A DNA stretch of 54,602 bases. Origin: Micromonospora acroterricola. Lineage in GTDB: Bacteria > Actinomycetota > Actinomycetes > Mycobacteriales > Micromonosporaceae. Positions 26,047-33,653 of this stretch are shown here, piece by piece (positions within the stretch are counted from its first letter, which is position 1; each line of letters starts with the position of its first letter). The position numbers were made by a program, and so were the translations under genes. The notes beneath the pieces were generated by a model that had not been told where the DNA came from, made no database searches, and saw only the letters and a program-made list of their open reading frames with translations. The DNA is taken from contig NZ_QGKR01000138.1 of the NCBI RefSeq assembly GCF_003172955.1, positions 1-54,602 on the forward strand, given 5' to 3'.

Positions 26047-26565
26047 AATGTCTTGGGCTCCGCGCCGGGGGTACGTCGCCCACGTCGGCGACCTGCTCGA
26101 CACCGAGCTGCCGATGGCGCCCGCACGCCGCGCGGCGCGGTGAACAGCCCCTGACCAGCCACTTCTGCGCGTGCGGCGGGCCGCTCTGCCGGCCTCGCCG
26201 GTGCGGCTTGAGCGGGTCGTCCAGTTGCGAAAGTTGGAACACGGGCACGTGGCGCCCTGCACCCGTGCCGATCCGCTCTGAGCTGCGCTTTCGCCCGCCG
26301 CCCGACCGCCCTGGCCGGTCCGGCCAGCCGATACATCGGACAAAATGCCGCGGCTCGTAGAAACGATTTTAATACGGCCCGACATCGATGCCTTGCCCGG
26401 TCCTACCCGGTCGTGATTATCTTCAACCACACCGCTCGCCGGTACGGCAGGAAAGACAGCCGGAAGGCAGGCGAGTGACCGGGTCCGGCGTCATCGCCGG
26501 AATATTCAACTGAACGTTGGCTACGCCTTGGCGTGCCCGTCCGAGAATTGTTGGAGGTGGCGACG
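26047..26565. other. Divergent control region of the lanthipeptide cluster
   Basis: About 520 bp with no convincing gene. It is markedly AT-richer near 26360-26420 (TTTTAATAC at 26367-26375, GATTATCTTC near 26416) and around AATATTCAAC (26500-26512). The last part carries GGAGG (26553-26557), the RBS of the kinase gene. Promoters for the core operon must lie here, but I could not fix their boxes. Confidence 0.5.
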
Positions 26566-27666
26566 GTGGTCACGAAACACGTGATGCCGATCGACTTGGA
26601 CTCGGTTCCCGAGGTTGACGAAGTGCTGGTGGAGCTGGGTGTCGGCCCGTTCGTACGGGACACCGTGTCTGCTCCGATCGGTCGTAACGACGCCTGGTCG
26701 GGTGTCACCGAAAGCGGCCGGGACGTTTTCGTCAAGCGCCTGACCGGACAGGTCGAGGACACCAACAACAGAATGCGCAGGCTGCTCGACTTCGAGGCCT
26801 ACGCCGCGAAAGCCAATTTCGAGAATGTGCACTGGCCGCAATTCATCGGCAGTAACCCCGACCACCGGATCGTTGTTTTCGAACGAATCAACGACGCGGT
26901 CAACGGTGCCGCGCTGATGGTCGACGAGACATTCACCCTGGCGCACGCGCACCAGGTCGGCCGGGCGATCGGCCACCTGCACGCGACCCCGCCTCCGGAG
27001 GGCCTGCGCCTCGACGAGTCGCCGCCCGGGTTCCCGCCGGTCACGTTCCTCCAGGGCCTGCCGCTCTCGGTGTTCCTGAAGTCGAGTGCCGGCGAGATCG
27101 AGGCCTGGCGGCTGTTGCAGAACGACCCCGAGTTGATCGCCGCGGTGCAGCGCCTGCGCGACGCCGAGCGGGAGGCGCCCCGCGTGCCCTCGCACTGCGA
27201 TCTGCGGGTGGACCAGTTCCTGGTCGCCGAGGACGGGTTGTTCCTCACCGACTGGGAGGAGTTCCGGCTGGCCGACCCGGCCCGCGACGTCGGCGCGTTC
27301 GCCGGCGAGTGGGTCTACCGGTCGGTGCTCGACCTGGTCACCAACCGGGGCGACGAGGCGTTCGTGGACACCGAGTTCACCCACGAGCTGGTCCTCCAGC
27401 GCGGTGTGGAGAAGATGCGCCGACTGCTGCCGCTGGTGCACGAGTTCTGGCGGGCGTACACGGACGTCCGGCCGGACGCCGACCCGGGCCTGGCGGTCCG
27501 CGCGACCGCCTTCGCCGGCTGGCACCTGCTGGACCGGCTGGTCGCCGGCGCCCTGTCCTCGTCGCGGCTGTCCGCGATCCAGCGCGCCGCCGCCGGCGTC
27601 GGCCGCGCCGCGCTGGTCAACCCCGAGAAATTCGCCACCACCCTCGGCTTCGGAGGTGCCCGATGA
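26566..27666 (+). CDS. Class V lanthipeptide LanK-type kinase homologue (APH fold)
   Basis: 366 aa from GTG 26566 (GGAGG 8 nt upstream; the frame is open further up to 26533). Aminoglycoside-phosphotransferase fold: substrate Lys in VFVKRL, catalytic loop HCDLRVDQ with D212, metal-binding DWEE at D229. Family knowledge: in lexapeptide (LxmK) and related class V clusters such a kinase homologue activates Ser/Thr for dehydration with a HopA1-like partner. The next gene is exactly that partner and overlaps by ATGA, followed by two Ser/Thr/Cys precursors, so antibiotic resistance is an unlikely role. Probably the first gene of the core operon. Confidence 0.85.
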   Translation: MVTKHVMPIDLDSVPEVDEVLVELGVGPFVRDTVSAPIGRNDAWSGVTESGRDVFVKRLTGQVEDTNNRMRRLLDFEAYAAKANFENVHWPQFIGSNPDHRIVVFERINDAVNGAALMVDETFTLAHAHQVGRAIGHLHATPPPEGLRLDESPPGFPPVTFLQGLPLSVFLKSSAGEIEAWRLLQNDPELIAAVQRLRDAEREAPRVPSHCDLRVDQFLVAEDGLFLTDWEEFRLADPARDVGAFAGEWVYRSVLDLVTNRGDEAFVDTEFTHELVLQRGVEKMRRLLPLVHEFWRAYTDVRPDADPGLAVRATAFAGWHLLDRLVAGALSSSRLSAIQRAAAGVGRAALVNPEKFATTLGFGGAR

Positions 27667-28622
27667 CGTTGCAAGCCCAACCCGTGGCCGGGGAACTGGC
27701 CCCCGCGATCCGGGACGCGGTCCGTCAGATCCGGGTCTCTCCGGAGCGGACCACGGCCGTGATCGGCGGCCGCGAGATCGTCGCCGACTTCCCCCGCGAG
27801 CTCCGCCGGTTGCTCGCCGAGTCCATCTACAACGTGCTGCACTCCGGCCAGCCGGACGGCAAGGTGCCGACCCGGCTGCGGGAGGACGCACTCGAGGAAC
27901 GCTTCACCGCGGCCGTGCCGCACCGGCAGATCGAGGTCCGGGCGGTCGTCCGGTCCACCGTCCAGCGCGATGCCGCCGGACGCGGACGGATCCTCGTCGA
28001 ACGCGAGGGCCTGCGGATCTGGGCGCCGATCGAAGCGATCACCACGACCGGGTACGCCCCGGGCGAGCCGGTGCGGCTGGCCGTGCCGCCGTGGCGGGCC
28101 GCGCTGTCACCGGGCTTCTTCCTGGTCGACGGTTCCCGGCAGCGGGACACCTCCCGGGGCGTCCTGCGGGTCTACCTCAACGTTCTCGACGTGGATCACG
28201 CCGTCGGCGCCTGGCGCGAGGTGCTCACCTTCCTCGAGGAGCGCGAGGTGCCGTACCGGGCGAAGGTGCTCTCGGCCCGGGAGCTCTATCCCCGACGCGA
28301 CGCGATCGTGGTCTACCTGGGCAGCGACTGGCAGCACATCGCCGCCGACCTGGCGGAGCTGGCTCAGGGCCTGCGCGGCACCGGCCCCGAGACGTCAGCG
28401 TTCGTCGAGCGGATCGCGCCCGGCGTCGGCACGGCCTGGGAGCCGGTCGACGGCAAGTCCGGCCGGCAGGGGTTGAGCTTCGGCCAGCACCGCGCCACCG
28501 TCCTGGCCGCCGCGCTGGTGGAGGCCGCCGACGACCTTCAGCGGGTCGACTCGCTGATCGTCGCGCGCTTCCTGGAAGCCGGCATCGACCCGGCCAATCC
28601 GGCCCGCAACACCACCGTCTGA
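27663..28622 (+). CDS. T3SS effector HopA1-family protein, class V lanthipeptide LanY-type
   Basis: 319 aa; ATGA overlap with the kinase gene. Recognisable HopA1-family features: a helical N-terminus with LAESIYNVLHSGQP, the central FFLVDGSRQRDTSRGVLRVY strand segment, VPYRAKVLSARELYPRRDA, VVYLGSDW, and a FVERIAPGVGTAWEPVDGKS region. Family knowledge: LxmY and thioamitide TvaD-type homologues cooperate with the kinase homologue to eliminate phospho-Ser/Thr. Inference here: phosphothreonine lyase partner for the two precursors downstream. No signal peptide; cytoplasmic. Confidence 0.85.
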   Translation: MTLQAQPVAGELAPAIRDAVRQIRVSPERTTAVIGGREIVADFPRELRRLLAESIYNVLHSGQPDGKVPTRLREDALEERFTAAVPHRQIEVRAVVRSTVQRDAAGRGRILVEREGLRIWAPIEAITTTGYAPGEPVRLAVPPWRAALSPGFFLVDGSRQRDTSRGVLRVYLNVLDVDHAVGAWREVLTFLEEREVPYRAKVLSARELYPRRDAIVVYLGSDWQHIAADLAELAQGLRGTGPETSAFVERIAPGVGTAWEPVDGKSGRQGLSFGQHRATVLAAALVEAADDLQRVDSLIVARFLEAGIDPANPARNTTV

Positions 28623-28650
28623 ACCCGACCGAAAACGCATCGCCAAGACC

Positions 28651-28702
28651 TGAGCTCGCTTGCTGGGAGGGTCAACAGGGGCGTTCCCAGTTTGGAGCTC
28701 AG
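28651..28702 (+). promoter_or_regulatory. Long imperfect hairpin just upstream of the first precursor gene
   Basis: CTGAGCTC (28651-28658) pairs with GAGCTCAG (28695-28702), and inside it CTGGGA (28664-28669) pairs with TCCCAG (28685-28690). It ends 9 nt before the AAGGAGAG ribosome site. It could protect or process the precursor mRNA or control its start. Confidence 0.55.
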
Positions 28703-28724
28703 TGCTTCCCCGAAGGAGAGAGAC

Positions 28725-28907
28725 GTGAACACGGACATCACCAAGAGCGACAACATCATGGAGCTCGTGTCCAGCTACGAGACCTACCTCGAGGCGGACG
28801 ACGACCTGGGTGTCTCCGCCGTCGCGGACGCCCCGGCGACCACCTGGTACTGCGCCAGCGCCGCGGTCAGCTTCCTCACCGCCGCCACCTACGAGGCGAC
28901 CTGCTGA
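28725..28907 (+). CDS. Class V lanthipeptide precursor 1
   Basis: 60 aa from GTG 28725 with a strong AAGGAGAG RBS. The leader (1-38) is acidic and helical with NIMELVSSYETY and ends SAVADAPA. The predicted core is residues 39-60: begins TTWYC (C43) and ends TYEATC (T55-C60), with five Thr, two Ser and two Cys. The first five residues mirror cacaoidin SSAPC, and T-x4-C at the end mirrors its TASWGC, which forms AviMeCys. Leader boundary inferred from similarity to precursor 2. Two Tyr in the core are possible glycosylation sites, since cacaoidin carries its sugar on Tyr (recalled). Confidence 0.85.
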   Translation: MNTDITKSDNIMELVSSYETYLEADDDLGVSAVADAPATTWYCASAAVSFLTAATYEATC

Positions 28908-28922
28908 CCGACCCCCTGATCC

Positions 28923-28942
28923 CGTCCGCGATCCCGCGGACG
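28923..28942 (+). terminator. Small hairpin between the two precursor genes
   Basis: CGTCCGCG (28923-28930) pairs with CGCGGACG (28935-28942), loop ATCC. Likely an attenuator or mRNA-stabilising 3' end for precursor 1. Confidence 0.55.
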
Positions 28943-28974
28943 TCCGGTAACACCACACACACCGAGGAGAGGTA

Positions 28975-29163
28975 ATGCAGGAGAAGGCGAACAACATCGA
29001 GGAGCTGCTGGCGGGTTACGAGACCTACAGCACCGCCGAGGACATCGACCTCTCGGCCGTCTCGGACGCCCCCGCCACGACGCCCGGCTGCGCCATCGTC
29101 AGCGCTGGCGTCAGCTGGATGAGCGGCCAGGTCGTCTCGAAGACCATCGACGACGGCTGCTGA
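28975..29163 (+). CDS. Class V lanthipeptide precursor 2
   Basis: 62 aa, RBS GAGGAGAGG directly before ATG. The leader (1-34) resembles precursor 1: NIEELLAGYETY and the shared ending SAVSDAPA. The predicted core 35-62 begins TTPGC (C39) and ends TIDDGC (T57-C62), again giving an N-terminal T/T-to-Cys ring position and a C-terminal T-x4-C. The middle (AIVSAGVSWMSGQVVSKT) differs from precursor 1, so two distinct products, or a two-component pair, are expected from one enzyme set. Confidence 0.85.
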   Translation: MQEKANNIEELLAGYETYSTAEDIDLSAVSDAPATTPGCAIVSAGVSWMSGQVVSKTIDDGC

Positions 29164-29180
29164 AACGAGCACCAGGTCCG

Positions 29181-29215
29181 GAGCGGCGGGCCGGACTCCC
29201 GCCGGCCCGCCGCTC
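29181..29215 (+). terminator. Strong hairpin after precursor 2
   Basis: Perfect 14-bp stem (29181-29194 with 29202-29215), loop ACTCCCG. Its position between precursor and modification genes suggests partial termination that keeps precursor mRNA in excess. Confidence 0.75.
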
Positions 29216-29248
29216 GGTCCTGACCAATCCCTAGCGAGGTGCACCGCG

Positions 29249-30265
29249 ATGACTGAGACCCCGCCCTTCCAGCAACTGTTGACCATGACCGATCTTCTGG
29301 TCCCGGCCGCCGTCCGCGCGGCCGCCACGCTCGGCATCGCGGACCACATCGCGGCCGGCGCCACCACCGCTGCCGAGATCGCCCACCGGGCCGGCAGCGC
29401 CCCCGACGTGACCGGGACGCTGCTGCGCTACCTGGTCGAAATCAAGATCCTGGAGACCGGACCCGGCGGGGAGTACGCCCTGACGCCGCTCGGCGACCCG
29501 CTGCGCTCCGACCACCCGCAGAGCGTGCGCCAGGTGCTCCGCAACGACGGCATGATCGGCAGCATCACGCTGAGCCTGCTGCGCCTCGACCACACGGTGC
29601 GCACCGGCCGGCCCGGCTACGCCGCCGAGTTCGGCCGGGACTACTGGGACGCGGTGAACACCGACCCGGCCTTCGCCGCCGAGTGGCGCGAGCAGGGCGA
29701 GGCCGCCGACCAGCTCGACAAGCAGGTGCTCCGCTGGGACGCCGGAAAGATCATTTCCGAGTACGACTGGAGCGGCGTCGACAGTTTCATCGACGTCGGC
29801 GGTCACCTGGGCAGCCTGACCATGGCCCTGGTCCGGGCCCACCCGCACCTGCACGGCACCCTGCTCGACCTGCAGAACGTCTCGGCGGAGGCCGGCCGGC
29901 GCTTCGCGCGCAGCGACGTCGCGGAGCGGGTGACGGCGGTGCAGGGCAGCTTCTTCGACCCGCTGCCCACCGGCAAGGACGTGTACCTGCTCTCCGCGAT
30001 CCTCGCGGACTGGTCCGACGACGAGGCGGTCCTGATCCTGAAGCGCTGCCGGGAGGCGGCCGGGGCCACCGGCAAGGTGCTGGTCGCCGACATCGCCATG
30101 CCGGTCTCCGGCCCCGGCTCGGAGCTGCAGCTGCGTTCGATGATGCCGGCGCCCACGCGGACGGCCGAGGACATCGAGCGGCTCGGCGCCGAGGCCGGCC
30201 TACGGGTCTCCTGGCGCGGCCCCGCGACGGCGGTCCGGACCCTGATCGAGTTCACCGCCCACTAG
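29249..30265 (+). CDS. SAM methyltransferase (O-methyltransferase/ASMT-like fold), probable tailoring enzyme
   Basis: 338 aa. An N-terminal dimerisation winged-helix region (TDLLVPAAVRAAATLGIADHI, LLRYLVEIKILE) and a C-terminal Rossmann domain with SAM motif FIDVGGHLGSLTMAL, LLDLQNV, and LSAILADWSDDEAVLIL in place of the usual L-x-x-x-LHDW-x-D. Typical small-molecule methyltransferase length. Cacaoidin and lexapeptide both carry N,N-dimethylated N-termini, so N-methylation of the core Thr1 amine is the simplest role (inference). It lies directly after the precursors and before the exporter. Confidence 0.78.
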   Translation: MTETPPFQQLLTMTDLLVPAAVRAAATLGIADHIAAGATTAAEIAHRAGSAPDVTGTLLRYLVEIKILETGPGGEYALTPLGDPLRSDHPQSVRQVLRNDGMIGSITLSLLRLDHTVRTGRPGYAAEFGRDYWDAVNTDPAFAAEWREQGEAADQLDKQVLRWDAGKIISEYDWSGVDSFIDVGGHLGSLTMALVRAHPHLHGTLLDLQNVSAEAGRRFARSDVAERVTAVQGSFFDPLPTGKDVYLLSAILADWSDDEAVLILKRCREAAGATGKVLVADIAMPVSGPGSELQLRSMMPAPTRTAEDIERLGAEAGLRVSWRGPATAVRTLIEFTAH

Positions 30266-30289
30266 CACAGCTGCCGAACGGAGAATCCC

Positions 30290-32059
30290 ATGCGACACCA
30301 TCCGCCGGAGGCGCGGCAACGACCGGACCGGCCGCTGCGCATCGTGCGCGACCTGGCCACCGGACATCCGGGCACGATGCTGCTGATCGGCCTGCTCGCC
30401 CTGGCGTCCACCGCCGGCACTCTGGCGCTGCCCTGGGCGGTCGGTCGGCTCATCGCCACCCTGGGCGACGGCGCCGCCGACCGCTGGACGGTCTGGCTGA
30501 TCGTCTTCGGGCTCGGCGCCGCGCTGGCCAACACGCTCGCCACGTTCCTGCTCTCCCGGCTGGGCCAGCGGATGATCTGCCGGCTGCGGGTTCGCACCAT
30601 GGGCCACGCGCTGCGCCTGCCGCTCGCCGACGTGCGGCGCGAGGGCAGCGGCAACCTGGTCACCCGGATCACCGCGGACACCTCGCGGATCAAGAAGCTG
30701 ATCGACGTCGGCCCGATCCAGCTGCCGATCGCCGGGCTCACCGCCATCGGCACCCTGGTGATCATGGGCTTCCTCGACTGGCTGCTGCTGGCCGTGACGC
30801 TGGGCGCGTTCGCGGTCGCCGGCGGCCTGATCACCCTGGTGGTCAAACGGCTGCGGCGTAGTTACGTCGCCGTGCAGGAGTCCACCGGCGTCCTGGCCCA
30901 GCGGTTCATCGCGGCCGTCGACGCGGTCAAGGTGATCAAGGCGTACCGGGCCGAGGAGTCCGTGAGCGCGGACCTCGCCGGCCACGCCGAGACCGTCGCC
31001 CGCCGCGAGATCGACGCCGCCCGGATGGAGGCCCTGATGACCCCGGTGGTCAACCTGGGTCAGCAGATCGCCCTGGTCGCGGTGATCACCGGGGGCGGCG
31101 CGCGGATGGTCGCCGGCAGCCTGCCGCTGGCCGACTTCGTGGCGTTCCTGCTCTACCTGCTGCAGCTCACCGGCCCGTTCATGATGATCGCGGCGGGCGT
31201 CACGGCGCTGAAGATGGGCACGGTCGCCCGGGAACGGTTCACCGGCCTGTTCGACAAGCCCCAGGAGTCGGGCGGCGAGACCGCGCAGCCTGTGGCCGCA
31301 CCGGTCGGTCCGGTGCCGGCGGTGCAGTTCGACCACGTCGACTTCAGCTACGGCAGCACGCCGGTCCTGCGGGACGTCTCGTTCGAGGTGCCGGCGCGAG
31401 GGCTGACCGCCATCGTCGGCCTCTCCGGCGCGGGCAAGACCACCGCGGTGGAGCTGATCCAGCGCTTCGCCGACGTCACCGCAGGCAGCATCCGCGTGCA
31501 GGGCCGTGACACCCGGCAGTGGCCGCTCGCCGACCTGCGCGGCCAGGTGGCCTACGTGGACCAGGCGGCGAGCTCCGTGCAGGACACCGTGCGCCGCAAC
31601 CTGACCCTGGGCCGTGGCGACGCGGCGTTCTCCGACGGGGAGCTGTTCGCGGTGCTGCACCGGGTCGGCCTGGCCGACGAGATCCGCCGCAAGCCGCAGG
31701 GCCTGGACACCGTCCTCGCCGGCGACGTCGATCTCTCCGGCGGTCAGCGCCAGCGGCTCGCCATCGCCCGGGCCATGCTGACCGACGCCCCTCTGGTGCT
31801 CCTCGACGAACCGTCGTCGCACCTGGACAGCATCAACGAGCAGAAGCTGCGCGACCTGGTCGACGACCTGGCCGCCACCCGGGCCGTGCTGGTGGTGGCG
31901 CACCGGATCTCCACCATCCAGCACGCCGACCACGTGGTCATCCTCCAGGCGGGCGAGGTCGTCGGTCAGGGACCGCACGACGAGCTTCTGCGCAACTGCT
32001 CGAACTACACCGATCTGGTCCGTGGCCAGATGCTGGTCGGAACAGGAGCCCTGGCATGA
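30290..32059 (+). CDS. ABC exporter (fused permease and ATPase), LanT-like
   Basis: 589 aa. An N-terminal six-helix exporter domain (first TM about 24-44) is followed by a nucleotide-binding domain: Walker A GLSGAGKTT, Q-loop region VAYVDQAASS, signature LSGGQRQRLAIARAM, Walker B PLVLLDEPSSHLD, H-switch VVAHRIST. There is no N-terminal C39 peptidase domain, so leader removal must be done by another protein, presumably the M16 protease downstream. Overlaps the next gene by ATGA. Exports the modified lanthipeptide (inference). Confidence 0.88.
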   Translation: MRHHPPEARQRPDRPLRIVRDLATGHPGTMLLIGLLALASTAGTLALPWAVGRLIATLGDGAADRWTVWLIVFGLGAALANTLATFLLSRLGQRMICRLRVRTMGHALRLPLADVRREGSGNLVTRITADTSRIKKLIDVGPIQLPIAGLTAIGTLVIMGFLDWLLLAVTLGAFAVAGGLITLVVKRLRRSYVAVQESTGVLAQRFIAAVDAVKVIKAYRAEESVSADLAGHAETVARREIDAARMEALMTPVVNLGQQIALVAVITGGGARMVAGSLPLADFVAFLLYLLQLTGPFMMIAAGVTALKMGTVARERFTGLFDKPQESGGETAQPVAAPVGPVPAVQFDHVDFSYGSTPVLRDVSFEVPARGLTAIVGLSGAGKTTAVELIQRFADVTAGSIRVQGRDTRQWPLADLRGQVAYVDQAASSVQDTVRRNLTLGRGDAAFSDGELFAVLHRVGLADEIRRKPQGLDTVLAGDVDLSGGQRQRLAIARAMLTDAPLVLLDEPSSHLDSINEQKLRDLVDDLAATRAVLVVAHRISTIQHADHVVILQAGEVVGQGPHDELLRNCSNYTDLVRGQMLVGTGALA

Positions 32060-33021
32060 CCGACTACTCGATCATGATGCCGTTCGCGCCGCGCCGCCCC
32101 GAGCAACTGCTGCCGTTCGCCGCGCTCACCCAGTGGAGCGAGGCAACCTGCCTCTGGCAGGGGCAGGGCAACGTCGGCGACACCCACGTCAGCTTCTCGT
32201 ACGCCGCGGCCAGCGGTTTCCGGGTCCCGATGGGCACCTCGGTCAACCTCATGCCGTTCCTGCACCCGTACGACGCCGCGCTGCGCGCCCAGACGCTGGC
32301 GGTGGCCACCGGGCACCGCGTGGTGGCCGGCTTCGGCCCCGGTGGCGCATCGTTGCAGCGCGGCACGCTCGGTGCCCCGTACCGCAGCCAGCTCGGCGCG
32401 GTCCGCGAGTACGCGACGATCGTCCGGTCCCTGCTGGAGACCGGCAAGGTCAACCACCAGGGCGAGTTCTTCTCGTGCGGGATGGAGCTGGGCACGTTCC
32501 CCCGCCCGCCCATCGAGATCGGGCTGGGCGTGCTGCGGCCGCGGATGGCGGAGCTGGCGGGTGAGGTCGCGGACGTGGCGATCACCTGGCTGACCCCGGC
32601 CTCGTACCTGCGGGAGACCGTGGTGCCCGCGCTGCGCCGGGGTGCGGAGCGGGCTGGGCGGCCCATGCCGCGCCTGGTCGCGATCGTGCCGATGGCGCTG
32701 CGGGAGTCCGGCCGTGACCCGGTCGACCTCGCCCTGAACAGCAACTCGGGGCACATGCGCCTGCCGCACTACATCGACATGCTGAGCCGTTCGGGCATCG
32801 ACGTGGACATGGCCGACGACCCGCGGGCCAGCGGCCGGGCCCTCGTCGAGGGTGGCGCCTTCCTCTACGGCGACCACGAGGAGCTGACGCAGGGCATCAA
32901 GGAGTTCAGTGCCGCGGGCGCCGACGAGGTGGCGTTCAACCTGGCCGGGGTCTGCGTGACGTACGGCGCCCGGACCACGCTGGGCGAGCTGGAGACCATC
33001 CTCGGGAACGTGGCGCGATGA
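32056..33021 (+). CDS. LLM-family F420-dependent oxidoreductase, probable LanJ-type dehydroamino acid reductase
   Basis: 321 aa, ATGA-coupled to the exporter gene. Luciferase-like TIM barrel: VPMGTSVNLMPFLHPYDAA, GHRVVAGFGPGGAS, GEFFSCGMELGTFPRPPIEIGLG and ELAGEVADVAITWLTP. Family knowledge: in the lexapeptide cluster an F420H2-dependent LLM-type reductase (LxmJ) reduces dehydroalanine to D-Ala. In this context the same role is likely: a D-amino acid from Dha or Dhb in one of the two cores (inference). Cofactor not provable from sequence alone. Confidence 0.8.
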   Translation: MTDYSIMMPFAPRRPEQLLPFAALTQWSEATCLWQGQGNVGDTHVSFSYAAASGFRVPMGTSVNLMPFLHPYDAALRAQTLAVATGHRVVAGFGPGGASLQRGTLGAPYRSQLGAVREYATIVRSLLETGKVNHQGEFFSCGMELGTFPRPPIEIGLGVLRPRMAELAGEVADVAITWLTPASYLRETVVPALRRGAERAGRPMPRLVAIVPMALRESGRDPVDLALNSNSGHMRLPHYIDMLSRSGIDVDMADDPRASGRALVEGGAFLYGDHEELTQGIKEFSAAGADEVAFNLAGVCVTYGARTTLGELETILGNVAR

Positions 33022-33653
33022 GTGCCGGGCCACCGCTCGAGTTCCTGGAGACGCCGGAGCTGGAGCTGAGGCGGCTGCTGTTGGTGGTCACCGGCTCGGC
33101 CGCGGCCAGCAACGTGCCGACCTGGCTGAACTGGCTCCGGGAGACCTACCCGCGGCTGGACGTGGCCGTGGTCGCCACTCCCAGCGCCCTGCGTTTCGTG
33201 ACCCGACAGGCGCTGAGCCTCCGGATCGACCACGAGGTGGTCGTCGACACCTGGGAGGACTGCGAGCGGGCCCGGCACGTCGAGCACGTCGAGTGGGCGG
33301 ACGCCATGCTGGTCTACCCGGCGACGTTCCACTTCGTCGCCCGGCTCGCCCTCGGGCTCGCCGACAGCCCGGCGTTGCTGGCGATGCAGTGCACCTCCGC
33401 GCCGGTCGGCCTGGCGCCCGCGCTGCCGCCGGGTGGCCTGGACAGCCCCGCCTTCCAGCGGCACTGGGCGACCCTGGCCGAGCGGCGCAACGTGGCCCTG
33501 ATTCCCCCGCTGCCCGCGCGCAGCCTCACCACCGGCCGCGACGACGGCTGGGTGAGCCCACCCCTGCCGGAGGCGCTGCGCCGGCTGGAGGCCCGCCGCC
33601 GCGAGCTGGCCGAGGTGGACGTGCCGGTCCTGACCGGGGGAGTGACCGTATGA
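33018..33653 (+). CDS. HFCD flavoprotein, LanD-like peptidyl-cysteine decarboxylase
   Basis: 211 aa, ATGA-coupled on both sides. Features of the homo-oligomeric flavin-containing Cys decarboxylase family: FMN loop VVTGSAAASN near residue 25, probable active-site His90 in EHVEWAD, and PATFHFVARLALGLADS where EpiD-type proteins have PAxxNxxxKxAxGxAD (the Asn is replaced by His). It would oxidatively decarboxylate the C-terminal Cys of both precursors to give AviMeCys, which agrees with their conserved T-x4-C ends. Confidence 0.82.
   Translation: MSAGPPLEFLETPELELRRLLLVVTGSAAASNVPTWLNWLRETYPRLDVAVVATPSALRFVTRQALSLRIDHEVVVDTWEDCERARHVEHVEWADAMLVYPATFHFVARLALGLADSPALLAMQCTSAPVGLAPALPPGGLDSPAFQRHWATLAERRNVALIPPLPARSLTTGRDDGWVSPPLPEALRRLEARRRELAEVDVPVLTGGVTV

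Noticed and set aside
26566..27666. Aminoglycoside phosphotransferase resistance gene
   Set aside because: APH fold is real, but coupling to a HopA1-family gene and two lanthipeptide precursors fits LanK much better.
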